From: Neostapfia colusana
Taxonomy: Eukaryota > Streptophyta > Magnoliopsida > Poales > Poaceae
DNA length: 64,000 nucleotides
NCBI GenBank assembly: GCA_030760725.1
Contig: JASWHV010000012.1
Location: forward strand, 80,860,968 to 80,924,967
Direction: 5' to 3'
Below, piece after piece: positions 1 through 11,695 of the stretch (position 1 is its first letter; the number at the start of each line of letters is the position of its first letter). The notes under the pieces are model-generated. The model searched no databases and was not told the DNA's origin. It saw nothing but the letters and a program-made list of their open reading frames with translations. Made by a program: the position numbers and the translations under genes.

Positions 1-2974
1 TGTGGGAAAATTTTATCATGCATGGCTAGAACAAGGAGAGGTTGAACTCATGGTTAAAGCACTACGCAATTAATACCTATCACCTTAGCTTATTAAGCAC
101 CTACATTACTACACAGGTGAAATGGTCCCAATCTCTCATCCCATCATCATAACCAAATAACCATAACATCATTTCCAATGTTAAGCTCCCCGCTTAACAT
201 CCACAACTCCCAAAAACCTTCACTCCTCTAATCATGAATAAGTCCAGGCCGCTCTTAACCGTGAGCACGGCTGTCAAGACAGTTTTGACTCTGCAGAGTT
301 TGTACCACTGTACCCACAAGTAGTGATTTCATCCCCCGTCGCCGGGTGGACTAAAAGAACCTCCATTATGCCAGTGGCTACGTTCCACATTCACACTTCC
401 CAGGTGTGTGGCCAAGAGATCACTACAAAGCCTTTACAAAGGGATTCCCGACGAGCGTGGGCCCACTGAGGTTTCACCCCTAACAGCATACAAGAGGCTC
501 CAACCCCGCTGCAGTGGCCCCCTCTTGAGCCTTGCGGTTCATATGGTAGTCCAGCTGACACCTACTCCCCGCACCATCCAACACACCCATACTACGCCGG
601 GGATACACCTAATTAATTGGCTAAGCTGCCCCATCTCAGCATGTGGTTGGCACTGTAAAGCCGGGTTACATGCTCCATGAACCGGTCCTTAGGATCCAGG
701 CAAGTACTAAACACAAACCCAAGTCTCGTGCACCCAGCACACAACCAAAACATCCAACTTGCCTTGATCCCTACCTCTACATAACTCACAATAACTCATT
801 CAAGAGTATGGTATAATAAACTGATGATCTCATATCCCAAATATCCCATTCTAAGCATGGCTAAGCGTATGCATGTAAATAAATGACATGACAAAATAAA
901 TCCCAACCCAAGCTACAAGGAAACAAGGTAATGCAATTCTAGGGAAACTTTCCTAGCATGGGTTTCATATTTCATTTGACAATGCAAATAATTCTATCTA
1001 CACATCCTAGCATAGGATCAAAGTGGTCAAGGACACTTGCCTCCTTCTTGCTGCTCTTGAAATTGGTAGTCCTGATCTTGAAAAGAAATAACTTGCTCTT
1101 GAACAGGTTCTACTTCATACCATCACACGTAGCAAAAGAAAAACAAAAATCATAAGACATAGTTCACACCTCTACTTCATACAAACCACACATTCATATT
1201 TATGAACTTCACTCACCATTATATGTGCTGTGTTTCAGTTTTATATAAATTCCTTACATTTAACTACCAAGTATGTATGGAAAGTATTTTTCTTCTCCAT
1301 ATGTGCCTTCACAACTTCTATCAACCCTAAACTGAACTCTTTGGATTTTAGAAACTCCATTTATCATTTACTAGTTGCTATATTTTCAGATTTATATTCC
1401 TATGCATAATTGTGTATTTTATTATTAAATTAGTAATACACATCACCTAAACAGATTAGGTTCTGGTCCTAAATAATTTAAAATCATATTTTGACCATGG
1501 CTTATGATGTATACTATTTCATAATTATTTTTCCCTACTTTTCTATAACTATTCTTTACTTTAAAAATGTGTCCCTAATCTAAATAATGTGATTAATAAA
1601 TGAAACAGATTCATATCAGCCCAAAAATATATTTTTATCTCACTCCAAAGTTTTCTAAGTACTGAGAAAGTTTTTAATTAATTTTGACAACTATGTTTGT
1701 CCCACTTTTTAATTTTTAATCACTAGTTACATATTAAATTTCCTAATTTAAATACTAAACAGGGTTAAAAAGTAAACTCACCCATCACAGGGTCTATAAT
1801 ATTATTTTCATAATTTCCAGGGGTCTAGCTACACTTAACAGAGGTGTTTTTCTTAATTTCTATTAAGTCCAGGGGCTAAAACTGATTTTTAAATGAATTT
1901 ACATGATTTTCTGAAGTTCCAGGGGCTAGATCTGAAATTTCCGGGGCTAGCTCTCAATTCCAGAGAACCCCAGGGGGTAGCACGTAAGAATTCCAGCCTT
2001 TATAACGCGGGGTCGACGTGGACCGTCCGATTCTAAACCGACGGCTGAGATTATAACATCGAACCGGTACGCGGGGATTTAAAGTCTACCGTGCGATTTA
2101 AAATAAACGGCGCACAAGCGGCCACGTCGCTCTGATCGAGAGCGGGCGGCGCTGCCGGCGGCGCACGACGGCGGAAAGCGGCGATCTCGCCGGAAACTTT
2201 CGGATCCTCGAGAATTCTGCCTAGAACTGTGATCTTATGGCCTAGATCGGTAGAGGGGAGGTCAGGGATCTCACCTTGGGGGTTTTCTCGAGCTCGGGGG
2301 TCCTGAAAAGTGCTCGGCGGCGAGGTCCGAGGCAAAACCACGGCGAAGCTCGTCGGCGCTGAGTTTACACCATAAGTCTTCGGGTTTTCTGCACCTGCAA
2401 AGTTCCCCGGAGGCGGTGGATCAAAACCAGCGAGTTAGATCAGAGTTTCCGGGCTTAGATCGGCCAGAATTCACCGGCGAAGTCTCGGTGCTCACCGGAG
2501 TGAAAATCGGCGATCGCGTGAGGAAAACTGATCGGATCGGTGGTTTTTATAGCCGGGGGAGGGCGGTGGGTCTGTTGTGATCGAGTTGGAGTCCGCTGGG
2601 ACCGGAATTCGGCTGCGGAACGCGATTTCCCGATCGGTTGCGATCGCGCGCGCGGGAGAGAGTCCGGGGTCGCGGGGTTAGGGATGACATGTGGGTCCCA
2701 CCCGTCAGCGAGGGGCAGCGCGGCGCGCGCGGGGCTGGCTGGCGCGGGGGTTTGCTGGGCCGGCTGAAGGTTTCGGCCCACTGGCCAGTTTTTTTCCCGA
2801 TTTCCTTTTTCTTTTTCCATTTCTTTTCTGTTTTGGGTATAATTTGAATTCCAGTTTGAATTTGAATTTTTGCAAAACATGCAACACGTCCAAAAATTTC
2901 TAAATTCCCCTCTGAACATGGTTTAGGGTTTTGAATCCAAATTTGGGTTTTGACTAAAAATTTGGGGTGTTACA
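1..2974 (-). repeat. Element A 3' LTR (truncated by window edge)
   Basis: Co-linear with 9157-12127 at about 99.5% identity by eye. It ends GGGGTGTTACA immediately before the polypurine tract. The outer end (TGTCACACCC in plus-strand reading) is outside the window. It holds an AT-rich leader part (about 700-2000), a GC-rich U3 (about 2000-2780) and a TATA box at 2543-2552 on the minus strand. The only length difference from the partner is 3 extra bases near 658. Confidence 0.95.
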
Positions 2975-2997
2975 GCTCTACCCCCCTTAAAAGAAAT
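2975..2997 (-). other. Polypurine tract of element A
   Basis: On the minus strand this reads TTTTAAGGGGGGTAGAGC and abuts the 3' LTR terminus TGTAACACC. Its position between the gag-pol stop (3020) and the LTR is that of the plus-strand primer of an LTR element. Confidence 0.9.
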
Positions 2998-3019
2998 CTC
3001 GTCCTCGAGATTGGTGTTT

Positions 3020-6000
3020 CTAAGAAAACAATTCCGGAAATTGTGCCTTGAGCTCATCTTCCCGTTCCCAGGTAGCTTCCTCTTCTGAGTGATGCTTCCA
3101 CTGCACCTTGCACATCCGGATTCTCTTGTTTCTGGTGAGGCGTTCCATTGTCTCCAAAATCTTGTATGGTTGCTCGGCATAAGACAAATCTTCAGCTACA
3201 TCCACTTCATTCATGGGTAACACCTCTTCAGGCGTCCTCAGGCTTTTCTTGAGTTGTGACACATGGAATACATCATGCACGTCCGATAGATGAGCCGGTA
3301 ACTCTAGTTGGTACGCCACTTCGCCTTTCCTTTCCAAAACCTGAAAGGGTCCGATGTATCGAGGTGACAACTTCCCTTTCACCTTGAACCGACGAAGTCC
3401 TCTGATAGGGGACACCTTGAGATAAACATAGTCTCCCACGTTGAAAACGAGTTCTCTTCTTCGTACATCAGCATAACTCTTCTGGCGTGTTTGTGCTATC
3501 CTCAAATTGTTGCGAATCTCCCTCACCTTCGCCTCGGCTTCTTGTAGCACTTCTGGACCAAACACTTTACTTTCTCCTGTTTGGTTCCAAAATAGAGGAG
3601 TTCTACACTTCCTTCCATACAAAGCTTCAAACGGTGACATTTTCATACTAGCTTGATAGCTGTTGTTATAAGAAAACTCCGCATACGGTAAGTTCTTGTC
3701 CCAGCTCCTATTGTTTTTGAGTGCACATGCCCTTAACATATCTTCAAGGATCTGATTGGTTCTCTCCGTCTGCCCGTCAGTTTGGGGATGATAGGCAGAA
3801 CTAAAGTTCAGATGGGTTCCCATGGTTTCATGCAACTTTTGCCAAAACCTCGAGGTGAACTGTGTCCCTCGGTCCGACACTATCTTCTTTGGCACTCCAT
3901 GGTAACACACAATCCTTGACATGTACAATTCTGCCAATTTGGATCCGCTGTAGCTTTCTTTCACAGGGATGAAATGAGCTACCTTGGTTAGCCTATCAAT
4001 AATGACCCATATTGAATCATACCCAGATTGGGTTCTAGGCAATCCCACGACAAAATCCATGCTGATTTCTTCCCACTTCCATTCAGGTACTTTGAGTGGT
4101 TGCAATAATCCCGCGGGTCGTTGATGTTCAACTTTCACCAACTGACATGTGTCACATAGGGCAACATGTTCCGCGACATCTCGCTTCATGCCATACCACC
4201 AATACCTGCTTTTGAGGTCCTGGTACATCTTCGTACTCCCAGGATGAATGGAATAGTCGGAATCATGAGCCTCCTTTAAAATCAATTCACGGATCTCCTT
4301 TACTTCTGGCACACAGATCCTTTTCCCGTGCCACACCGTTCCTTGTTCATCCTCTCTAAAACCAGGAGCTTTATTTTCCTTGATGAGCTGTCGGATCTCT
4401 TGTATCTTCTCGTCATTCTTTTGGCCCTCGCGTATGTCTCGCTCGAGTGTGGAGTCCACTTCCATGGCGATGGCTTCACCACTATTTACTAGACATAGAT
4501 TGAGTCTTATAACCTCGTCCTTCAATTCTGCAGGCATGTCCTTCAAACTCAACTTATTGACCTGCACTTTCCGACTCAAAGCATCGGCCACGACGTTTGC
4601 TTTCCCAGGATGATAGTTGATGCCCACATCAAAGTCATTAATTAGCTCTAACCATCTCCTTTGTCTGAGGTTGAGATCTGGCTGTGTGAATATGTACTTC
4701 AAACTCTTATGATCCGTATATATTTCTTTCCTCTTCCCCATCAAATAGTGCCGCCAAATTTTCAACGCGTGTACCACTGCGGCTAGTTCTAGGTCATGTG
4801 TAGGATAGTTCTTCTCGTGCTTCCGAAGCTGTCGGGATGCATATGCCACGACATGTCCTTCTTGCATGAGAACACATCCCAACCCATTTCCAGAGGCATC
4901 GCAGTACACTGTGAAATTCTTCTGCATATCTGGCATAACCAACACTGGGGCTGTTGTCAATCTCTTCTTTAGCTCCTGAAAGCTCGTATCGCACTGTGGC
5001 GTCCAGGTGAATGTGATTCCCTTTTCCAACAGTTTGGTGAGAGGTCTCGAGATCTTGGAGAATCCCTCAATAAACCGTCGATAGTATCTAGCCAATCCCA
5101 AAAAGCTTCTAACTTCCCCGACATTTTCAGGGGTTTTCCACTTCTGGATATCTTCAATTTTGGCGGGATCTACGGAGATTCCTCCCTCCGAGATGATATG
5201 TCCTAAAAAGGGAACTCTCTTCAGCCAAAACTCACACTTGCTCAAATTGGCATATAGTTGGTGTTCTCTCAGCCTTTGTAACACCAACCTTAGATGTTTC
5301 TCATGTTCTTCTTCATCTTTGGAGAAGACGAGAATATCATCTATGAAAACCACCACAAATTTGTCCAGATATTCCATGAATACCTTGTTCATGAGGTACA
5401 TGAAATATGCCGGGGCATTGGTTAGCCCGAAAGGCATGACAGTGTATTCATACAGTCCGTACCGAGATACGAAAGCTGTCTTGGGAATATCAGATTGCCT
5501 TATCTTGAGTTGGTGGTACCCCGACCTGAGATCAATTTTCGAGAACACACAAGCTCCCCTCAACTGATCAAACAAGTCTTCAATGCGGGGTAATGGGTAC
5601 TTGTTCTTGATGGTTACCTCATTCAAGGCACGGTAGTCCACGCATAACCTTTGGGTTCCGTCTTTCTTGGGCACAAATATCACCGGAGCTCCCCATGGTG
5701 AGGAACTAGGGCGAATATACCCCTTCTCCGTCAATTCTCTCAAATGATCCTTGAGCTCTTCTAGCTGCTTGGAGTCCATTTGATAAGGTCTCTTGTATAT
5801 CGGGGCTGTTCCCGGTACTAGCTCAATTGCGAATTCTACGTCACAGTCGGGAGGCATACCTGGCAATTCCTCCGGAAAAACATCCGGATATTCCCTGATA
5901 GTCCTGATTTCCTCAACTTTCACCTCCACTTGATTTAATTTAGTGTCCCTCCTAGGCTCGTGTATCGTTATGAACTTTACCTTGGTACCACTGGGGTGAG

Positions 6001-7489
6001 TTAGTTCCACCGTTCTGTTCGAACAATGGATGATTCCTTTATGTTTGGTCAACCAATCCATACCCAAAATAATATCTATCCCTTGTGAATCTATCACTAT
6101 GAGGTTAGCAGTAAATACTACCCCATTAATATCTAGGCTCACTTTGGGACACACTTGTCTTGTCCTTATTTCTCCACCTGGAGAGTTTACGGCTAACATA
6201 TGGTTCATTTGTGTGGTTGCTAGGTCATGCTTCTTAACAAAGCCTTGAGCAATGAACGAGTGGGTAGCACCAGAATCAAACAGCAGAGTTGCAAGGTGTA
6301 AATTGGCAGGAAACTTACCAACTACCACGTCGGGTGCCTCTTGTGCTTCCTCCATGGTGACGTGGTTCACCCGTCCTCTCACTACATTCTGCTGTTGTGG
6401 CGGCGCAGGCTTCTTCTTCGGGCATTTATGGGAGTAGTGCCCCACTTCACCACAGTTGAAACATTGCACCCCAACCTTAGATGCTTGACCCTTGTTGTCT
6501 TGGGGTGGGTTTTGGGGTCCTTGCACTGCTGGTCGAGGTGGATATGCAGGGCGAGGCTGCTGCACAAACTGACGTGGCGGCTGTGCAGATGCTGCGGGAG
6601 GCCTGTAGTTTGGGTTGTACCCTCTTGGTGCTGAATAGGGTACCGCAGCACGGCTCATCTGCCCCGTAGGTTGCTGCATCATACGTGGGCGAGTGTTGCT
6701 CCCTGAGGCTTGATGTGACCACCCGGCCTTCCTCTTATTCTCATTTTCTAGGGCCTTTAGCTTCCTTTCTACCACAAATGCTCTGTCCACCATCTTTTGA
6801 AAACTTTCATACTCATTGGAGGACATGGCACACTGCATCTCTGCGGTAAGCCCTTCCACGAAACAATCTTGTTTCTGCTCATCAGTCTCTATGTCTCGTG
6901 GAGCATAACGGGATAGTTGAGTAAATTTAGTGAGGTATTCCCTCACCGTCATGCTTCCTTGCTGCAGTCCCAGAAACTCTTTCCTCTTGTTTTTGAGTTC
7001 ACCTCTTGGGATGTAGTGGTTGCGGAAGCTACGCTTGAACTCTTCCCAAGTGATGTTCTCAGGGTCATGATGGGCGGCCACATAGGCGGTCCACCAATCA
7101 GCAGCAGGTCCCTGCAACTGATGAGAGGCAAACAGCACCCTCTCATACCCTTGGCATTGGATTATCCTCATCTTACTTTCAATGGTCTTCAGCCAATCAT
7201 CGGCCTCCAGAGGTTCAGCAGCACTTGCAAACTTTGGAGGTTGAGTTCCTAGAAACTCACTCAACCTTGGTTGGCGTGGTGCAGCTTGTGGAGGTGGAAC
7301 TTGATGCAAGTTGGCCACCACTTGAGTCAAGTTCTGGATAAGCTGATTTTGATTCTCCAGCATTTGGTGGAGAGGATCAACTTCTTCACGGCGACCACCC
7401 CTGTCCTGGCCTTCAGAAAGATGAGGGTTGCATGCCTCATCGTTGTTGTTGGCGGGGTTGGCAGCACGTCCTTTCCCTCTTCCGGCCAT
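3020..7489 (-). CDS. Element A gag-pol polyprotein, intact, chromodomain type
   Basis: Single open frame of 1,489 residues. Gag capsid-like region at about 70-260 (DDWLKTIESKM, AADWWTAY), CCHC zinc knuckle at about 342-356 (CFNCGEVGHYSHKC), aspartic protease at about 403-415 (LLFDSGATHSF), reverse transcriptase with FIDD at about 715, RNase H from about 830 (YCDASGNGLG), integrase HHCC at about 1080-1113, and integrase D, D and E at about 1143, 1205 and 1245 (MDFVVG, SDRGTQF, QTERTNQ). A chromodomain closes the protein (about 1440-1489; RMCKVQWKHHSEEEATWERE). All expected catalytic residues are visible. The start MAGRGKGRAANP is preceded by a noncoding gap after ORF0. In this family the polyprotein packages RNA, copies it and integrates the cDNA; chromodomains are thought to steer integration to heterochromatin. 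Confidence 0.95.
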   Translation of the reverse strand: MAGRGKGRAANPANNNDEACNPHLSEGQDRGGRREEVDPLHQMLENQNQLIQNLTQVVANLHQVPPPQAAPRQPRLSEFLGTQPPKFASAAEPLEADDWLKTIESKMRIIQCQGYERVLFASHQLQGPAADWWTAYVAAHHDPENITWEEFKRSFRNHYIPRGELKNKRKEFLGLQQGSMTVREYLTKFTQLSRYAPRDIETDEQKQDCFVEGLTAEMQCAMSSNEYESFQKMVDRAFVVERKLKALENENKRKAGWSHQASGSNTRPRMMQQPTGQMSRAAVPYSAPRGYNPNYRPPAASAQPPRQFVQQPRPAYPPRPAVQGPQNPPQDNKGQASKVGVQCFNCGEVGHYSHKCPKKKPAPPQQQNVVRGRVNHVTMEEAQEAPDVVVGKFPANLHLATLLFDSGATHSFIAQGFVKKHDLATTQMNHMLAVNSPGGEIRTRQVCPKVSLDINGVVFTANLIVIDSQGIDIILGMDWLTKHKGIIHCSNRTVELTHPSGTKVKFITIHEPRRDTKLNQVEVKVEEIRTIREYPDVFPEELPGMPPDCDVEFAIELVPGTAPIYKRPYQMDSKQLEELKDHLRELTEKGYIRPSSSPWGAPVIFVPKKDGTQRLCVDYRALNEVTIKNKYPLPRIEDLFDQLRGACVFSKIDLRSGYHQLKIRQSDIPKTAFVSRYGLYEYTVMPFGLTNAPAYFMYLMNKVFMEYLDKFVVVFIDDILVFSKDEEEHEKHLRLVLQRLREHQLYANLSKCEFWLKRVPFLGHIISEGGISVDPAKIEDIQKWKTPENVGEVRSFLGLARYYRRFIEGFSKISRPLTKLLEKGITFTWTPQCDTSFQELKKRLTTAPVLVMPDMQKNFTVYCDASGNGLGCVLMQEGHVVAYASRQLRKHEKNYPTHDLELAAVVHALKIWRHYLMGKRKEIYTDHKSLKYIFTQPDLNLRQRRWLELINDFDVGINYHPGKANVVADALSRKVQVNKLSLKDMPAELKDEVIRLNLCLVNSGEAIAMEVDSTLERDIREGQKNDEKIQEIRQLIKENKAPGFREDEQGTVWHGKRICVPEVKEIRELILKEAHDSDYSIHPGSTKMYQDLKSRYWWYGMKRDVAEHVALCDTCQLVKVEHQRPAGLLQPLKVPEWKWEEISMDFVVGLPRTQSGYDSIWVIIDRLTKVAHFIPVKESYSGSKLAELYMSRIVCYHGVPKKIVSDRGTQFTSRFWQKLHETMGTHLNFSSAYHPQTDGQTERTNQILEDMLRACALKNNRSWDKNLPYAEFSYNNSYQASMKMSPFEALYGRKCRTPLFWNQTGESKVFGPEVLQEAEAKVREIRNNLRIAQTRQKSYADVRRRELVFNVGDYVYLKVSPIRGLRRFKVKGKLSPRYIGPFQVLERKGEVAYQLELPAHLSDVHDVFHVSQLKKSLRTPEEVLPMNEVDVAEDLSYAEQPYKILETMERLTRNKRIRMCKVQWKHHSEEEATWEREDELKAQFPELFS

Positions 7490-7790
7490 CTGGCAGAATC
7501 AACAAATGTTAATTTGATACCATTTAGTATCATCTTACTACCTTCATTTGTTGGTACTTTGAGGTGTTGAGGCTTTGTTAAAATTTTACGAGGGTTTATA
7601 TCTCACATCAAATAAATGCACTATTATTTCCTATGGGTTCACACACCAAAGCAAAACAATCTGAAGACGAGGCTGTGGACAATTGCTCATGGCTTCCACA
7701 ACTCACGTCACACACCAAGCATTATCACACCATTAACTACGTCACGACTCGACTACTCGACCTCTAGCTAACTAGGGGAAAGACTCTACA
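7490..7790 (-). other. Spacer between ORF0 and gag of element A
   Basis: About 300 bp without a convincing frame between the ORF0 stop and the gag start. How gag-pol is translated downstream of ORF0 (reinitiation, splicing or another mechanism) is not visible; I see no clear splice sites that I would defend. Confidence 0.5.
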
Positions 7791-8570
7791 CTACTCGTCC
7801 TCTTGAGCTGGCTCCTCGGGATCTTCCTCCTCATTTCGGCTACCTTCTGACTCTTCTTTGGGTGGGGAGGCTGCTGGTGGAGAAGTGCGACGACGCCTGA
7901 TCGCTCGGCGATCCGGGGAGTCAGGAGTCCATGGATCACTCACGGTGACACACAATTCATTCCCATCTCCTCTTTCTCTCGCCTTTAAGCAAGCTCGCAG
8001 CAACGCCTCCGTTTCCTTCAGGGTGTCTCGGACATCCTGAAGCTCTTGTTGACACTCCTGCAGTCGAGTGCTGAGCATAGCAGCATCCTCCAAGCACAAG
8101 TCCATGTGCTCATGGGAAGTCCCTTGCTGCACCGGTGGGTACTTGTACTCCGTGGTGCCACTCTCACGTTGGAGGACATACATGTACTCAGTTTTGTCCA
8201 AGTGGCGACGATAGATGTGACTCTGGCAGGTGATGGCCTCCCAGGTGACATCTTTCTCCGCGTCAACTTGTGTTGCTCGACAAGCTGGAGAGTGGTGAAT
8301 CTTAAGCAGCTGATTCTCGTGTATAATCCTCATCTCCGAACTCCATTCTTCCCTCTTCTCACGGATGGTCCTGGTGGAGTTATAGTGGATGATTAGCTTG
8401 CCCGTATTGCCGGCGGCCTCAGGCATACGTCGAAGACGGCGCAACAAATCTCCTACTGCCAATCCATAGGAAAGGTACGTCACTGGACGACTCTCCTCTC
8501 TTTCGGCAAGGGCTACTATGGGAACTCTCCCTCCTGTGGACTTACGAGTGGTGTGAATCATGCGAACCAT
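7791..8570 (-). CDS. Element A ORF0: extra protein of unknown function upstream of gag
   Basis: A 259-codon frame between the primer site and gag, same strand as gag. The N-terminal two thirds is a basic/mixed region (MVRMIHTTRKSTGGRVP, LSYGLAVGDLLRRLRRM, TWEAITCQSHIYRRHL). Next comes a helical stretch with coiled-coil character (MLSTRLQECQQELQDVRDTL, then KETEALLRACLKARERG), then an acidic Pro/Ser-rich tail (SPPAASPPKEESEG ending EEDPEEPAQEDE). I recognise no catalytic motif or named domain. The same frame is kept in the diverged element H (43347 to about 42737), with most residues unchanged, which argues that it is a real protein. From memory, extra frames upstream of gag (called orf0) have been described in some rice gypsy elements; whether this is homologous is not checked. 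Confidence 0.8.
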   Translation of the reverse strand: MVRMIHTTRKSTGGRVPIVALAEREESRPVTYLSYGLAVGDLLRRLRRMPEAAGNTGKLIIHYNSTRTIREKREEWSSEMRIIHENQLLKIHHSPACRATQVDAEKDVTWEAITCQSHIYRRHLDKTEYMYVLQRESGTTEYKYPPVQQGTSHEHMDLCLEDAAMLSTRLQECQQELQDVRDTLKETEALLRACLKARERGDGNELCVTVSDPWTPDSPDRRAIRRRRTSPPAASPPKEESEGSRNEEEDPEEPAQEDE

Positions 8571-8770
8571 CTAAAAACAAAAGAATTTAAAATTAGGTTA
8601 GATAAATTCTCAAATAAAAATCCTATTTTGAATGAAAGTTGGGGTAAGATGAAGAAAATGACTCCTTTAATAACACTTTTTCCACCCACACCTTGGAAAA
8701 TAGTTTTTAAGAAAATAGGGCCCTTAAATATGTCCATTTCTACCTAGGTCCACGTTCCTACGGGCAACCT

Positions 8771-8784
8771 TGGCTCTGATACCA
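8771..8784 (-). other. Primer binding site of element A (initiator Met tRNA)
   Basis: Minus strand reads TGGTATCAGAGCCA, complementary to the 3' end of plant initiator methionine tRNA, 4 bp inside the 5' LTR. Confidence 0.93.
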
Positions 8785-9426
8785 CCTCTGTCACACCCGG
8801 TTTTTCCGAAGAAACAACCAAGTGAATATCACATGTATGCCAGGATCATTTGCTCATACATGTGATGACAAACAGTGAAGCATCATTTATTACAAGCCAG
8901 GTGTCGAATATAAGTAAGTCTTACATAGTAAATGTCTCGATGGACAATAATAAGTTCATCACAAGGAAATAAACTAGCAGCGGAATATTATTCTTTGGGG
9001 CTCCATCACAGGCGTTGCCCGGGGGGGTCTTCATGAACCTAGAATCCTTCCTCGGGTCCAAAGTCTTGGTCATTATACACCACCTCATTATCTTGACCTG
9101 AGCAGTAATATAAACCAACAAATATGCAAGGTTGAGTACCAATGGTACTCAGCAAGTGTGGGAAAATTTTATCATGCATGGCTAGAACAAGGAGAGGTTG
9201 AACTCATGGTTAAAGCACTACGCAATTAATACCTATCACCTTAGCTTATTAAGCACCTACATTACTACACAGGTGAAATGGTCCCAATCTCTCATCCCAT
9301 CATCATAACCAAATAACCATAACATCATTTCCAATGTTAAGCTCCCCGCTTAACATCCACAACTCCCAAAAACCTTCACTCCTCTAATCATGAATAAGTC
9401 CAGGCCGCTCTTAACCGTGAGCACGG

Positions 9427-9455
9427 CTGTCAAGACAGTTTTGACTCTGCAGAGT
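9427..9455 (-). other. Conserved double-hairpin module in element A LTR
   Basis: Two adjacent inverted repeats: CTGTC-AA-GACAG (9427-9438) and the perfect palindrome ACTCTGCAGAGT (9444-9455). The copy in the 3' LTR is at 271-299. Equivalent modules occur in every LTR family in the window, with compensatory changes in the first stem. By the TATA position it should lie in the transcribed leader. Confidence 0.65.
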
Positions 9456-11695
9456 TTGTACCACTGTACCCACAAGTAGTGATTTCATCCCCCGTCGCCG
9501 GGTGGACTAAAAGAACCTCCATTATGCCAGTGGCTACGTTCCACATTCACACTTCCCAGGTGTGTGGCCAAGAGATCACTACAAAGCCTTTACAAAGGGA
9601 TTCCCGACGAGCGTGGGCCCACTGAGGTTTCACCCCTAACAGCATACAAGAGGCTCCAACCCCGCTGCAGTGGCCCCCTCTTGAGCCTTGCGGTTCATAT
9701 GGTAGTCCAGCTGACACCTACTCCCCGCACCATCCAACACACCCATACTACGCCGGGGATACACCTAATTAATTGGCTAAGCTGCCCCATCTCAGCATGT
9801 GGTTGGCACTGTACCGGGTTACATGCTCCATGAACCGGTCCTTAGGATCCAGGCAAGTACTAAACACAAACCCAAGTCTCGTGCACCCAGCACACAACCA
9901 AAACATCCAACTTGCCTTGATCCCTACCTCTACATAACTCACAATAACTCATTCAAGAGTATGGTATAATAAACTGATGATCTCATATCCCAAATATCCC
10001 ATTCTAAGCATGGCTAAGCGTATGCATGTAAATAAATGACATGACAAAATAAATCCCAACCCAAGCTACAAGGAAACAAGGTAATGCAATTCTAGGGAAA
10101 CTTTCCTAGCATGGGTTTCATATTTCATTTGACAATGCAAATAATTCTATCTACACATCCTAGCATAGGATCAAAGTGGTCAAGGACACTTGCCTCCTTC
10201 TTGCTGCTCTTGAAATTGGTAGTCCTGATCTTGAAAAGAAATAACTTGCTCTTGAACAGGTTCTACTTCATACCATCACACATAGCAAAAGAAAAACAAC
10301 AATCATAAGACATAGTTCACACCTCTACTTCATACAAACCACACATTCATATTTATGAACTTCACTCACCATTATATGTGTTGTGTTTCAGTTTTATATA
10401 AATTCCTTACATTTAACTACCAAGTATGTATGGAAAGTATTTTTCTTCTCCATATGTGCCTTCACAACTTCTATCAACCCTAAACTGAACTCTTTGGATT
10501 TTAGAAACTCCATTTATCATTTACTAGTTGCTATATTTTCAGATTTATATTCCTATGCATAATTGTGTATTTTATTATTAAATTAGTAATACACATCACC
10601 TAAACAGATTAGGTTCTGGTCCTAAATAATTTAAAATCATATTTTGACCATGGCTTATGATGTATACTATTTCATAATTATTTTTCCCTACTTTTCTATA
10701 ACTATTCTTTACTTTAAAAATGTGTCCCTAATCTAAATAATGTGATTAATAAATGAAACAGATTCATATCAGCCCAAAAATATATTTTTATCTCACTCCA
10801 AAGTTTTCTAAGTACTGAGAAAGTTTTTAATTAATTTTGACAACTATGTTTGTCCCACTTTTTAATTTTTAATCACTAGTTACTTATTAAATTTCCTAAT
10901 TTAAATACTAAACAGGGTTAAAAAGTAAACTCACCCATCACAGGGTCTATAATATTATTTTCATAATTTCCAGGGGTCTAGCTACACTTAACAGAGGTGT
11001 TTTTCTTAATTTCTATTAAGTCCAGGGGCTAAAACTGATTTTTAAATGAATTTACATGATTTTCTGAAGTTCCAGGGGCTAGATCTGAAGTTTCCGGGGC
11101 TAGCTCTCAATTCCAGAGAACCCCAGGGGGTAGCACGTAAGAATTCCAGCCTTTATAACGCGGGGTCGACGTGGACCGTCCGATTCTAAACCGACGGCTG
11201 AGATTATAACATCGAACCGGTACGCGGGGATTTAAAGTCTACCGTGCGATTTAAAATAAACGGCGCACAAGCGGCCACGTCGCTCTGATCGAGAGCGGGC
11301 GGCGCTGCCGGCGGCGCACGGCGGCGGAAAGCGGCGATCTCGCCGGAAACTTTCGGATCCTCGAGAATTCTGCCTAGAACTGTGATATTATGGCCTAGAT
11401 CGGTAGAGGGGAGGTCAGGGATCTCACCTCGGGGGTTTTCTCGAGCTCGGGGGTCCTGGAAAGTGCTCGGCGGCGAGGTCCGAGGCAAAACCACGGCGAA
11501 GCTCGTCGGCGCTGAGTTTACACCGTAAGTCTTCGGGTTTTCTGCACCTGCAAAGTTCCCCGGAGGCGGTGGATCAAAACCAGCGAGTTAGATCAGAGTT
11601 TCCGAGCTTAGATCGGCCAGAATTCACCGGCGAAGTCTCGGTGCTCACCGGAGTGAAAATCGGTGATCGCGTGAGGAAAACTGATCGGATCGGTG

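Noticed and set aside
408..680. Frame MAKRSLQSLYKGIPDERG, with a similar MVKRSQNSLYKG frame in B, J and E LTRs
   Set aside because: It is antisense to element A, and the similarity is explained by conserved leader DNA blocks. The reading frames diverge outside those blocks.
2455..2919. Open frames in the GC-rich U3 of A LTRs
   Set aside because: Overlapping frames on both strands over promoter-like DNA, with no shared protein signature. Treated as composition artefacts.
8771..8784. tRNA gene at the initiator-Met-like sequence
   Set aside because: Only 13-14 bases complementary to the tRNA 3' end are present, as expected for a primer binding site; no tRNA body.
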